64,000 nucleotides of DNA from Caballeronia megalochromosomata (GTDB lineage: Bacteria; Pseudomonadota; Gammaproteobacteria; Burkholderiales; Burkholderiaceae): the NCBI GenBank assembly GCA_001580565.1, contig LRBF01000271.1, positions 1 through 64,000 of the forward strand, given 5' to 3'. The notes below the pieces were generated by a model. The model made no database searches and was not told where the DNA came from. It worked only from the letters and a program-made list of their open reading frames with translations. Below, piece by piece: positions 1 to 8,683 of this stretch. The translations under genes and the position numbers were made by a program. The first letter of the stretch is position 1. The number at the start of each line of letters is the position of its first letter.

Positions 1-157
1 TGAGATGGTTCCTATCCTGGAGAAAAGGCCGTGTATCGGAGAACCTTGTAGATCGCAACTTCCGCGCAGTAACCCCGAGTGAAAAGTGGCTCAACGCTTT
101 GATTTTCTCTGCTTCTGCAGAGTTTCCGACGACATGAGATGGCTTGCGCGCTCGTGT

Positions 158-871
158 TCAATGGAGGCCGCCGCGGTGTAATTGCTTGATGATCAACGTG
201 GCGAGAAAGCGCGGCTCATCGAACATCGTCGCGAGTTCGAAAAAGAACAGGAAGGCAAGCATGTAACCCACGGCCGGTCGATATTCCATGAATCGCACGA
301 AGAACGGCGCGAAGCGGGTCCGTATCGGCGCGCGCGTGAGGAGCCATGCGCAGAAGGCGCCGATGGCCGCGCCTCCGATGACGTCAGTCGGATAATGCAG
401 CCCCAGATAGACGCGAGGCAGACACACGAAGACCACGCACTGCACGATTGCGAGCACGCCAATCCATCGCCAGACAACGAAAATGCCGACGGCTATCGCC
501 ATCCAGAGTGCGGCATGGTCGCTGGGAAACGAACTCCACAGGCGCATGCCTTCGCCGATCTCACCGGTCAACGGAAACGACAAATGAATGGAGGGGTCGT
601 AAAGCGGACGGAGGCGGAACGGCAGCGTCAGCGCGAACAGGCGCCCGAGCAGGAACGCCACGAGTCCGGCGCACAGCGTCGCCACGACGGTCTCGCGGCG
701 CCATTGCTGTTCCTCTCCCGACTGGAACCACATGGCACAGAGAATTGCTAGCGGAATCAGGCCCTTGGTGAAGTAGAACTCGGCGATCGCGTGAACCGCG
801 TGAGTGAACACGAAGGAAGATGCTGCGAAATGAACCACCCAGGTTTGAATTGACGTATCAAAGGCGGTCAT
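158..871 (-). CDS. PAP2-family membrane phosphatase
   Basis: A 237-residue integral membrane protein of the PAP2 (type 2 phosphatidic acid phosphatase) superfamily, which hydrolyses phosphate from lipid carriers such as undecaprenyl pyrophosphate on the outer face of the inner membrane. The family's three motifs are visible: FRLRP at about 85-89, PSDHA at 116-120 with catalytic His119, and R153-x5-H159-x3-D163. About five or six hydrophobic segments surround them. The start is ATG with a GGAG sequence eight bases upstream. Length fits BcrC/YbjG-type enzymes. The exact lipid substrate (undecaprenyl pyrophosphate versus phosphatidylglycerophosphate) cannot be told from sequence alone. Confidence 0.88.
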   Translation of the reverse strand: MTAFDTSIQTWVVHFAASSFVFTHAVHAIAEFYFTKGLIPLAILCAMWFQSGEEQQWRRETVVATLCAGLVAFLLGRLFALTLPFRLRPLYDPSIHLSFPLTGEIGEGMRLWSSFPSDHAALWMAIAVGIFVVWRWIGVLAIVQCVVFVCLPRVYLGLHYPTDVIGGAAIGAFCAWLLTRAPIRTRFAPFFVRFMEYRPAVGYMLAFLFFFELATMFDEPRFLATLIIKQLHRGGLH

Positions 872-1249
872 TCGTCGGTCTCCATGAGAAATATGTCATT
901 AATATTAAAAGCGTACATATTCTATGGTGCAATCGTATGTTCAATTCCCCGCATACCGATCAATCGCTCCGACCCTGAGGCAAGACGTCAATTTGTTGAA
1001 ATAGAAACGAAAGGTTCCATGGTTGATGCGCTATTCGAAGCGCTCAGATAGTCCCGAAACGCATTGCAAACTCAAGCCGCAAGTGGCCGGTCTGCCGATC
1101 GAGCGCAGCCTCTCACAGATCCGGATTTCCGCTCGATGACCAGCGGTGGCAAACGCACCGGATCGACGAATGTCGGGCGATCATGGACGTGAGGCGTGAG
1201 CCCAGGCATTACGTTCAAACGCTTGTCGACGTAACATGAGCGACGCAAT
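872..1249. other. intergenic, no gene seen
   Basis: This 378-base stretch separates the PAP2 gene from the CHASE3 gene. Its first 100 bases are AT-rich compared with the rest of the window (around 895-925), consistent with the PAP2 promoter, but no clear -35/-10 pair stands out. A short inverted repeat, GCGCT-N6-AGCGC, lies at 1028-1043. I see no convincing coding frame and no remnant of a kinase domain for the CHASE3 protein. Confidence 0.5.
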
Positions 1250-1897
1250 TCAAGTTCTCTCTTTGTCGTTGCGAACGAAATACAGCCCGAGCCGCGCCGC
1301 AATAGACAGCATCGCAAGACTGATCGTCACAATAAGCATCGCCCGCTCGGTTCGTGTTGCACGATCGGTGCGCTCGATCAGCAGTTCGGCTTCCGACTGA
1401 CGCATCTGCGCAATCAGCATTCGAATCCGGTCCATGCGCTCGAGGCCGACATCGCTCTGTATCATTGCGCGCGCCTGCGCTGTCCCTTGCTCCCTTAGAG
1501 CGCTCAGCGTTCGCGCGAGTTCGGCAAGCTTGTCTCGAAAGGCAAGGTCCAGTGCATCGACGCGTGCAAGCTGCGCCGGGCTGTCGCGAACCAAACTCCT
1601 CAGCTTCGTCGGCTGTGCCTTCACTTCCTGGATCGCCTGCAAGTAAGGCCTGAGATACGCTTCGTTGACCGTGAGAATATAGCCGCGCTGGCCGGTCTCG
1701 GCATCGGTCATCAACTGAAGCGTCGTCTCAAGCGTCGACATCACCTGATACGTGTGTTCGATCCAGTCGCGTTGCGCAAGCAGGATGCGGTGATAGCCGT
1801 AGGACGTCGCGGCGGCGACGATCACGAGCGCCGTGAGCGGCACGACACGCCAGTCGAATGACTCACGAAAACGCCACCGTCCGCGCCCGCGTTTCAT
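1250..1897 (-). CDS. Stand-alone CHASE3 sensory domain membrane protein
   Basis: A 215-residue protein with a transmembrane helix at about 16-34, a periplasmic helical region at about 36-175 and a second transmembrane helix at about 186-208, then only a few charged residues. The central region matches the CHASE3 extracellular sensory domain, including the typical DAETGQRGYILT stretch at about 61-72. CHASE3 domains normally precede a histidine kinase, diguanylate cyclase or methyl-accepting output module; here no output domain follows. The gene starts 6 bases after the stop of the YdcZ-type transporter and is likely co-transcribed with it. It may act by partnering another kinase, or be a truncated receptor. 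Confidence 0.75.
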   Translation of the reverse strand: MKRGRGRWRFRESFDWRVVPLTALVIVAAATSYGYHRILLAQRDWIEHTYQVMSTLETTLQLMTDAETGQRGYILTVNEAYLRPYLQAIQEVKAQPTKLRSLVRDSPAQLARVDALDLAFRDKLAELARTLSALREQGTAQARAMIQSDVGLERMDRIRMLIAQMRQSEAELLIERTDRATRTERAMLIVTISLAMLSIAARLGLYFVRNDKERT

Positions 1898-1903
1898 CGC
1901 CGT

Positions 1904-2350
1904 TCAGAAGCGCATGACGAGCGCGACACCGGCCACCATTAGCAAGGTGCCAAGCAAGCGCAGCCAGGTGATGGGATGTTCCGCCACGCCGATCAAACCA
2001 AAGTGGTCGATCGCGACCGACGCGACGAGGTTCGCGCAGATGGTCAGGCCATTGAGCGTGCCGACACCGACCTTCTGCACCAGCGTCAGACCTGCAAACA
2101 CGGCCACGGCTCCGACGATGCCCCCGAGCGGCGCCCACCATTTCATGCTGCGCAGATCGTCGAGCGTCGGCAGCGGTGTCGGCTGAATGCAGAACAACGC
2201 GACGGCGAGAAACGTCACCAGCAGAAACGAGATGCTCGACGCGAGCCATGGATTGACGAGCGCCCCTTTCAGTTCGCCGTTGATGGGCGCACCCGCGGCC
2301 TGAAGTATGCCGCCCGCGATGATGAACGGAAAAATCCACACATGGCTCAT
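1904..2350 (-). CDS. DMT-superfamily transporter, YdcZ/DUF606 type
   Basis: A 148-residue protein of about five hydrophobic helices resembling the DUF606 (YdcZ) half-size branch of the drug/metabolite transporter superfamily, which probably works as a dimer in the inner membrane. The glycine-rich helix pattern (PLGGIVGAVAVFAGL, about 73-87) and the length are typical. ATG is preceded by a strong GGAGGAG ribosome binding site seven bases away. It sits 22 bases downstream of the ArsB-like gene and 6 bases upstream of the CHASE3 gene, so the three probably form one transcript. The substrate is unknown. Confidence 0.8.
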   Translation of the reverse strand: MSHVWIFPFIIAGGILQAAGAPINGELKGALVNPWLASSISFLLVTFLAVALFCIQPTPLPTLDDLRSMKWWAPLGGIVGAVAVFAGLTLVQKVGVGTLNGLTICANLVASVAIDHFGLIGVAEHPITWLRLLGTLLMVAGVALVMRF

Positions 2351-2372
2351 CGTTCTCCTCCGTTGTTTTCGT

Positions 2373-3626
2373 TCAATGTGCGATCAGGAGCCGCGCACCC
2401 AGCGCCAGGACGAGCGCGGGCAGCATGACGGCCACGCCGACCTTGAAGAACTGCATGAAACTCACTTCCTCGCCCTCGCGCCGAATGGACGAGAGCCAGA
2501 GAATGGTCGCGAGCGAACCGGTGATCGACAGATTCGGCCCGAGATCGACGCCGATCAGTAACGCGTCGATCACGCGCTCGGGGCTGTGCGCCTGCAACGC
2601 CGTCGCGCTCGCGATGAGCCCGGCCGGCAAGTTGTTGATTGCATTGCTGCCCAGGGCGATGACCACACCCGACGCCGCCGCCGTGACCGTTTGACTCTGT
2701 GGCCCCGACATCGCGAGCAGATGCGAAAGCGCCGTGATGACGCCCGTGTGCGCGAGCATCTCCACGAGCACGAAAAGGCCCGCGACCAGCGGCAGCACGC
2801 TCCACGAAATCTCGCTGACGAGTTCGACCGGCGATCGACGCTCCTTCACCAGCACGACCAGCGCCGTGAGGATGCCGAGGATGGCGGTCGGCAGGCCCAG
2901 TTGCATGTCGAGGGCGGAAACGGTGAGCAGCGCGACCGCCGTCACGCCGATGCCCGCGAGCGTCACCTTCCCGTTCGTGCTCAGCTTGTCGACGGGGAGA
3001 TCCGAGGCACACGCGCCGTCGAGCTCAACGCGTTGCGTCCAGCGCAGCATGAAAAACGTCGCGACGATCGACAGCACCGAGGGCAACGCAAAGCGCGCGA
3101 CCCACAGGCCCAGCGCCGGCGTGTGATTCGCATAGAGCACGAGATTGGCGGGATTCGATATCGGCAGCACGAAGCTCGCCGCGTTGGCGATGAACGCGCA
3201 AACATACAGAAGCGGCAGCGGCTTCGTTTGCGCCTTCTTCGCCGCGGCGAACACGGCGGGCGTGAGCACGACGGCGGCGGCATCGTTGGAAAGGAAGGTC
3301 GTCACCACGACGCCGACCAGATACACCAGCAAAAAGAGCCTGCGCGGCGAGCCCTTCGCACGGTTTACGGCAATGACCGCGATCCAGTCGAACAGGCCTT
3401 CGCGCCGGCCGAGCTCGGAGAGCAGCATCATGCCGATGAGGAAAAGGTACACGTCGGTGCCCTTTCCGACCGCCTGCCACGCGAGGTTCGCGGGAAGCAA
3501 CCCGAGCGCGACGAGCAGCAAGGCGCCCGCGACGGCCCAGATCGCCTCAGGCCATCGGAATGGACGCAGGATGACGCCGGCTGTCGCAGCCAGGCCGATG
3601 CCCCAGGACAGAAAAATCGGATTCAT
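2373..3626 (-). CDS. ArsB/SLC13-type anion transporter (arsenical pump family)
   Basis: A 417-residue polytopic membrane protein of the ion-transporter superfamily that includes the arsenite efflux pump ArsB. Features seen are about eleven hydrophobic helices, the early TTFLSNDAAAVVLTP stretch and a second LGSNAINNLPAG stretch, the two pseudo-symmetric substrate-region motifs of this fold, and a length close to ArsB. I chose the ATG at 3626, where the first membrane helix begins; an in-frame ATG at 3692 would add 22 polar residues, and neither has a convincing ribosome binding site. No arsR or arsC is nearby, so arsenite specificity is not supported by context and another oxyanion is possible. 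Confidence 0.8.
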   Translation of the reverse strand: MNPIFLSWGIGLAATAGVILRPFRWPEAIWAVAGALLLVALGLLPANLAWQAVGKGTDVYLFLIGMMLLSELGRREGLFDWIAVIAVNRAKGSPRRLFLLVYLVGVVVTTFLSNDAAAVVLTPAVFAAAKKAQTKPLPLLYVCAFIANAASFVLPISNPANLVLYANHTPALGLWVARFALPSVLSIVATFFMLRWTQRVELDGACASDLPVDKLSTNGKVTLAGIGVTAVALLTVSALDMQLGLPTAILGILTALVVLVKERRSPVELVSEISWSVLPLVAGLFVLVEMLAHTGVITALSHLLAMSGPQSQTVTAAASGVVIALGSNAINNLPAGLIASATALQAHSPERVIDALLIGVDLGPNLSITGSLATILWLSSIRREGEEVSFMQFFKVGVAVMLPALVLALGARLLIAH

Positions 3627-3712
3627 GTGGCGATCATGTAGCGAGAGAAGGATCGTTGGCGGAGTCGCGGCAAGTGCCGCATGCTTTCGCATCGAGAGGA
3701 TTCATGGGCCGC

Positions 3713-4831
3713 TCACCAGGGGCGTCCGTTCTTGTTGGGCCCCAGTTGCGAGCCGAGGATGCCGTGCTCAGGCCACGCGTCGACCACGTGAGCATCCGAA
3801 CCCAGCGCACCCGTTGGCTTCGGCTTGCCGCCCACCACGCTCACCGACTGCAGTTCGATCGAATCCTGCGCGATCCGGTCGTCGGCGGTCGCGGCCGTCA
3901 CGGTCAGACGCAGGCCGCAAGACGCGGCGGTCGCGGGCAAGGACGCGTGCCAGACGCCCTTGTCTTCGGGATGCGGTGCGAGTTCGATCGGAATTCCGTT
4001 CAGGTCCGCCGAGACGGAGACGATGCCGTCGTCGGACACCAGCGCGCGCACCTGCGAATTCGCCTCCGCGGCATTCAGCGCGAAGCGTCTGCGATAGAGA
4101 CGCCGGTCGGACGGCTGCGTAATCATGACGAAGGGACGATCCGCGTCGAGCGGGTGAAACTTCCAGCTCACCGCCCCGCCGTCCACCGCAACCACCGAAA
4201 AACCGGGCTGACCCTCGTCTTCCTCTATCTGCCCCGTCGAGCGGGTCGCGGCATAGACCACATAGCCATCGTTGAGCAGTTCGTTGTAGTGCGTATGCCC
4301 CGTATCGACGATGGCGACATTGGCGCGCGCGAACGCGTGGGCCAGCGATTCACCATCGGACATATCACCCGGATACGCGTGCATGAACACGACGGGCGGC
4401 GCACGATCCAGCGTCGAGCGATCGAGCTGATCGTCGAGCCATGTGCGGTCCGCCGCCGACAGCCGGAAGTCCGGGCCGCCGCGCCCCGCCGACACGACAT
4501 CCAGAAAGATGCACCGGTGGCCCTTCACAATGCGCGACATCGGCAGCGGCGCGTTCGCGAACGCGTTGAACGCCTCCAGATGACCCGGCTCGAAGTCGTG
4601 GTCGCCGGGAATCGCATAGAGCGGCAGTTTCAGCTCGCGCGTCATGCCGAGAATCCGCTTGAACTGCTCGGGCGTGCCATTGTTGGCGTTGTCGCCCGGC
4701 AGGAACGCGAATTCGACCCGGTCCGACAAATGACGATTCACCTGTCCGATCATCGCTCTCAGGTGATTCAGACTCCCGTAGCCGTCGTCCGGCGAAGCGT
4801 GAAGGTCCCCGAAATGCACCCAGCTCAGCAT
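3713..4831 (-). CDS. Metallophosphoesterase (calcineurin-like)
   Basis: A 372-residue protein whose N-terminal two thirds is a calcineurin-like metallophosphoesterase. The five dimetal-site motifs are all present: GDLH at 8-11, GDN at 46-48, GDHD at 76-79, H151 in FMHAYPGD, and GHTH at 178-181. About 150 further C-terminal residues form a beta-rich region of unknown role. No signal peptide is seen, so it is probably cytoplasmic. Start ATG at 4831 has a GGAGAGAG sequence just upstream and places the first motif at residue 8, as usual; a longer frame to 4885 is less likely. It follows the proline-rich lipoprotein-like gene by 50 bases and precedes the ArsB-like gene. Substrate (nucleotide, phosphodiester or phosphoprotein) is unknown. 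Confidence 0.85.
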   Translation of the reverse strand: MLSWVHFGDLHASPDDGYGSLNHLRAMIGQVNRHLSDRVEFAFLPGDNANNGTPEQFKRILGMTRELKLPLYAIPGDHDFEPGHLEAFNAFANAPLPMSRIVKGHRCIFLDVVSAGRGGPDFRLSAADRTWLDDQLDRSTLDRAPPVVFMHAYPGDMSDGESLAHAFARANVAIVDTGHTHYNELLNDGYVVYAATRSTGQIEEDEGQPGFSVVAVDGGAVSWKFHPLDADRPFVMITQPSDRRLYRRRFALNAAEANSQVRALVSDDGIVSVSADLNGIPIELAPHPEDKGVWHASLPATAASCGLRLTVTAATADDRIAQDSIELQSVSVVGGKPKPTGALGSDAHVVDAWPEHGILGSQLGPNKNGRPW

Positions 4832-4881
4832 GTCTCTCTCTCCAGAAAGGCGGGCACGTGTTGCGTCAGGCATCGACGCGC

Positions 4882-5682
4882 TCATGGGCTCGGAGGCACG
4901 CGGTCATAGAGCCGGGTCAGGTTGCCAGGCGCACCGAACGACGTCGCCTGGAGCGCTGTGCCGTACTGGTTGCGCGTGCCGTAGCCTTGCGCCGATACGC
5001 GCGCGCCTGCCTGCACGAGCCGCGGGAATTGCTGGGCGACGGGAGGCGTGAGTTTGATCACCGTGCCATCCGCGAGAATCACGCCGTCAGGCTCGCCGCG
5101 CGGAGCGGTGGTGACGCGTAGCACCTGCCCCTGCGCGCTCAGGCGCGAAAGACCCGCGCCGCGCAGTTCTCGCGGCAACGGCCGCGTGCCCGGCAGCGGC
5201 GGCTGATCGGTGAGTTGCTGGCCGCTTCTCGCGTCGGTGATGCGTTGCGCCTTGAGATTGCCGCCCGCATCGCGCCATCCGTCGATCTGCACGGCGTCGC
5301 CAGGATGTACCGCCGACGTGAGTTGCGCGCTCATGTGCGGCGGGAAGTGAACAATAGTGTTGTCGCTGTTCAGGAAGCCGTCGACATCGCCATCCGGGTT
5401 GATGAGAAAACGCGACACCGTGGCTTGCGTGGTGATCGCCGTTCCTTCTTCCGCGAGTGGCGCCGGTCCGACGCCGGGCGGCGGCGGCACAGGCGCGGCT
5501 CCTGGCGGCGGCGGCGGTGGCAAACCCGCTGCCGCGACGGGCGGCGCAGGCGCGACGGGCGGCGTATCGGGTTGGGTCTGGGCAACGCAACCCGCGCTCG
5601 TTGCGAGCAGCGCGACGAGATTGACCGCGCTCAGGACGCGGGCGGCATTGCGGTGGACCGGGTTCGTCGATGTCGATTGCAT
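4882..5682 (-). CDS. Exported proline-rich lipoprotein-like protein
   Basis: A 266-residue protein with an N-terminal export signal (hydrophobic core at about 14-29) ending in TSAGC, a non-canonical lipobox that would place Cys32 at the mature end. A proline/alanine-rich linker follows at about 38-78 (several runs of PPPPP), then a C-terminal region with two similar beta-strand units (HPGDAVQIDG near 125-134 and QAGARVSAQG near 224-233) resembling small OB-like folds. Start ATG has GGGAG upstream. This architecture recurs in hypothetical proteins of Burkholderiaceae, but I recognise no defined function; envelope location is an inference from the signal and linker. Confidence 0.65.
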   Translation of the reverse strand: MQSTSTNPVHRNAARVLSAVNLVALLATSAGCVAQTQPDTPPVAPAPPVAAAGLPPPPPPGAAPVPPPPGVGPAPLAEEGTAITTQATVSRFLINPDGDVDGFLNSDNTIVHFPPHMSAQLTSAVHPGDAVQIDGWRDAGGNLKAQRITDARSGQQLTDQPPLPGTRPLPRELRGAGLSRLSAQGQVLRVTTAPRGEPDGVILADGTVIKLTPPVAQQFPRLVQAGARVSAQGYGTRNQYGTALQATSFGAPGNLTRLYDRVPPSP

Positions 5683-6049
5683 GATTCACTCCCTCACTTG
5701 GCATGGAGTGATCTGCAAGGGCTATGCCATCGAATGAAAGCCCCGCTGTTCAAGGGCTCGACGTGATGAAGCGCAGTGCGGTGTCAAGCAACCAGACGCG
5801 TGCTGTCCGATTTCCAGACACTCGCTTATGCGTCGTCAACTGTCGGAGCAGGACATTGACTTCAACTGTCTGTCGCCCCGTCGCGAAGGCCTTACGACTA
5901 CGGAGTAGCATGTCCGATGGCCCTCTCCCAGGCGTTGCGCACGACCTTGCGTGGGATCGCCGGCGGCCCGCTTCTCGATCGTCTGTTCGATCCCGACGGC
6001 GAACGCGCCCGAACGGAGTTCAACCGCATCCGCATGCAGGCAGAGCATC
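5683..6049. other. intergenic, no firm gene
   Basis: The 367 bases between the divergent lipoprotein-like gene and the hydrolase gene carry promoters for both, but none is clear by eye. An open frame starts with ATG at 5917 on the plus strand and runs out of frame into the hydrolase gene; its first 35 codons look protein-like (LDRLFDPDGERARTEF) but match nothing I recognise, and it could be a decayed fragment. Confidence 0.4.
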
Positions 6050-6934
6050 ATGAACAGTCCTCCCAGCTTCGGCAATGCCATCCAGCACGACAAGGCGACT
6101 GTGGTGGATGGCGTTGCGCTTCATTACGCATCGACGGGCAGCGGCCTCCCCATCATCCTGCTGCACGGTTTTCCGCAGACGTGGTACGAGTGGCGGCATT
6201 TGATGCCGCGCCTCGCACAGGTGGGTTATCACGTGATCGCCCCGGATTACCGGGGCGCGGGCCATTCCTCCCGCCCCCTTTCCGGCTATGACAAGCGAAC
6301 GATGGCAACCGACATCCGCCATCTGATCCGCGAGGTGTTGCAGATTTCCGGCCCGATCGCGCTAGTCGGTCACGATATTGGCCTGATGGTTGCCTATGCG
6401 TACGCGCAGATGTTCCGCGCCGACGTGTCGCATCTGGCGGTGATAGACGCGCCGTTGCCCGGCACGCTGGTGTTCGACCGGCTTCGCGCGGATCCCCGTG
6501 TATGGCAGTTTGCTTTCCATAGCGTGCGCGACATTCCCGAAATGCTGATCTCGGGGCGTGAGAAAGCCTATTTGCAAGCTTTCTTCGATGCACGCCTCTA
6601 CAACGTCGGTGCGATCGGCGCCGACGAGCTGGAGCTTTACGTCTCTGCTCTTTCCGCGCCGGGCGCGCTACGAGCGGGACTCGAACTCTATCGGGCTTTC
6701 GAGCAAGACATCGAAGACAATCGCAATCTGCTGGCGTCGAACGGCAAGCTCGAGATTCCTGTGCTTGCTGTGGGCGGCGCAACGAGCACGACCGGTCCGA
6801 TCATGGCGGACATGATGCGTGAAGTGGCCGAACACGTGACTGAGCTGCGCGTGCCACGCACTGCACACTGGATTGCCGAGGAAAATCCGGATGCGTTGTT
6901 TGAGGGACTGCACGCTTTCCTCAATGCACGCTGA
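6050..6934 (+). CDS. Alpha/beta hydrolase, epoxide-hydrolase-like
   Basis: A 294-residue alpha/beta-hydrolase. The oxyanion motif HGFPQTWYEW lies at about 39-48, the nucleophile elbow is GHDIG with Asp109, and the catalytic His is in TAHWIAEENPD near the C-terminus. An Asp nucleophile with an HGFP-type oxyanion loop is typical of epoxide hydrolases, haloalkane dehalogenases and fluoroacetate dehalogenases rather than serine esterases. The ATG at 6050 follows an AGGCAGAG sequence and gives the usual N-terminal spacing; an upstream in-frame start exists but adds an uncharacteristic leader. It is a single gene, converging on the DHA2 efflux pump. The substrate is unknown. Confidence 0.85.
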   Translation: MNSPPSFGNAIQHDKATVVDGVALHYASTGSGLPIILLHGFPQTWYEWRHLMPRLAQVGYHVIAPDYRGAGHSSRPLSGYDKRTMATDIRHLIREVLQISGPIALVGHDIGLMVAYAYAQMFRADVSHLAVIDAPLPGTLVFDRLRADPRVWQFAFHSVRDIPEMLISGREKAYLQAFFDARLYNVGAIGADELELYVSALSAPGALRAGLELYRAFEQDIEDNRNLLASNGKLEIPVLAVGGATSTTGPIMADMMREVAEHVTELRVPRTAHWIAEENPDALFEGLHAFLNAR

Positions 6935-7019
6935 CGACATATCGAGCGCCGCAGCGCGTGACAGTCACTGACGCGATTTGCGTCACGCGAACGCCCTTGC
7001 TTGCGCGACGCGTTGCACG

Positions 7020-8594
7020 CTATCGGGGCCGCGACCCGGATGACGAAGCCGTGCCGCGCACTTTCTCGTCGACCGAGCCGCGGGATATGGACGAGAAGGA
7101 TGCACGGCGCCAGGAAAGACTTGCGACCAGCAGGAAACCGCCAAACATCAGGACGCCGCCCGCGACGAGGCTCGCTCCGATGGCCGCGCGATAGATCGCC
7201 ACGATCTGCGCCTGTTGGGACGCACTCATCTGCGCGATCGCGGCGATGCCGTGATCGAGCAGCGCCTGTGCATCGAACGACGCCGGCAGATCCGACATTT
7301 CGCGCTTGAGGACGAACGCCATGATGCCGCCCGACAGCGCGACACCCAGCGATCCGCCGAGCGAGCGCAAGAAGGACATCGTGGCCGTAGCCGAACCGAG
7401 CATGCCCTCAGGCACGGAGTTCTGCACAATCACGGTCGCGTTCGGCATGCCGATACCCATTCCCGCGCCAAGCACGCCCATCGCGAAGAGAAAAGGCCCG
7501 ACGCCCGCGCCGATATGCGCCAGCACAGCAAGCAGCACGAGCCCGATGCATTCGAGCCCGACGCCCACGGACAGCAACATCGCGATTCGGCGGATGCCCA
7601 CCGAGAAGCGCCCTCCCGTGATGGACGTGATCAGCATCATCGCGACTTGCGGCAGCATCATCGCACCCGATTGCTCGGGTGTCTCGTGCAGCACGAGCTG
7701 ATAGTAAAGCGGCATGAAGACGAGCGAACCCATCATCGCGAAGGACATCATGCCGGAAGCGGTCACGCACGTCGCAAACGGCACGTTGGCGAAGAGGCTT
7801 AGATCGATGATCGGCTCGCGCGCGCGCCGCTCCACCTTCAGCAATGCCACGAAGCACACGACGGCGAGCACCAGCAATGCGGGCATCCGCGCGCCCGACA
7901 TGAACGCTGCCGAGCTGGAGTTGAGCAAGAGCAGCAACGCCGACGTGCCAACGCAGACAAGCACCGCACCCGCATAATCGACCGCATGCGCAGTCCCGCG
8001 CGCCACCTTCGGCAACGACATGAGGACAAGCGCAAGCGACACAGCGCCGATCGGCAGATTGACGTAGAAGACCCATCGCCACGACGCGTGGCTCGTGATG
8101 AAGCCGCCGAGCAGCGGGCCCGCCACGCTGCTTACCGCGAACGCACCTGTGAAAAGCCCTTGATAGCGGCCGCGCTCGCGCATGGGCACGATGCTGCCGA
8201 CGAGGGTCTGCGACATGGTCATCAGGCCACCCGCGCCCAGGCCCTGCAGTGCCCGAAAGCCGATCAGCGCTGTCATCGAACGTGCCGCGCCGCACAGCGC
8301 CGAGGCGACCAGAAACAGGCAAATGCTGATCGCGAAGAACTGCTTTCTGCCGTACATGTCGGAGAGCTTGCCGTAGAGCGGCGCGCTCACGGTCGACGTC
8401 AGCATGAACGCAGTCACGACCCAGGTGAGATGATCGAGTCCGCCCAGTTCACCTGCAATCACCGGCAAAGCGGTAGACACGATGCTTTGGTCGAGCGCTG
8501 CGAGGATCATCGCGAGGATGAGCCCGGCGAATACGCGACGGCGTCGTTTCAATGCGAGATCGGACGATGCGGCGGGGATGGCGTCTGTCGACAT
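7020..8594 (-). CDS. DHA2-family (14-helix) MFS drug efflux transporter
   Basis: A 524-residue major facilitator of the DHA2/EmrB-QacA drug:proton antiporter family. About 14 hydrophobic helices are seen. Hallmarks are LDQSIVSTALPVI in helix 1 (motif D1 of 14-TM drug pumps), GKLSDMYGRKQ in loop 2-3 (motif A) and GPLLGGFI in helix 5 (motif C). I use the ATG at 8594 because the family usually has about 20 polar residues before helix 1; a TTG at 8657 would extend it. No membrane-fusion partner gene is adjacent, so it probably works in the inner membrane alone. Substrate unknown. Confidence 0.88.
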   Translation of the reverse strand: MSTDAIPAASSDLALKRRRRVFAGLILAMILAALDQSIVSTALPVIAGELGGLDHLTWVVTAFMLTSTVSAPLYGKLSDMYGRKQFFAISICLFLVASALCGAARSMTALIGFRALQGLGAGGLMTMSQTLVGSIVPMRERGRYQGLFTGAFAVSSVAGPLLGGFITSHASWRWVFYVNLPIGAVSLALVLMSLPKVARGTAHAVDYAGAVLVCVGTSALLLLLNSSSAAFMSGARMPALLVLAVVCFVALLKVERRAREPIIDLSLFANVPFATCVTASGMMSFAMMGSLVFMPLYYQLVLHETPEQSGAMMLPQVAMMLITSITGGRFSVGIRRIAMLLSVGVGLECIGLVLLAVLAHIGAGVGPFLFAMGVLGAGMGIGMPNATVIVQNSVPEGMLGSATATMSFLRSLGGSLGVALSGGIMAFVLKREMSDLPASFDAQALLDHGIAAIAQMSASQQAQIVAIYRAAIGASLVAGGVLMFGGFLLVASLSWRRASFSSISRGSVDEKVRGTASSSGSRPR

Positions 8595-8683
8595 GCGAGG
8601 TTTGTGAGAGAGAACGCGTTCGGCACGAGTAGAAGCACTTCGAGAGTGTGCAAGCAATCAGTGAACCAGGACTTCGACGGGCG

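Noticed and set aside
1028..1043. GCGCT-N6-AGCGC inverted repeat as a terminator or operator
   Set aside because: Five-base GC arms are expected often by chance in this composition, no T-tract follows and no regulator is adjacent.
1072..1317. Possible kinase remnant behind the CHASE3 gene
   Set aside because: I translated the region in all frames by eye and found no H-box, N-box or G-box sequence, so there is no evidence for a lost kinase module here.
5917..6291. A plus-strand frame starting MALSQALRTTLRG before the hydrolase
   Set aside because: It runs 240 bases out of frame into the hydrolase gene, and only its first 35 codons are protein-like. I noted it as intergenic content instead of calling a gene.
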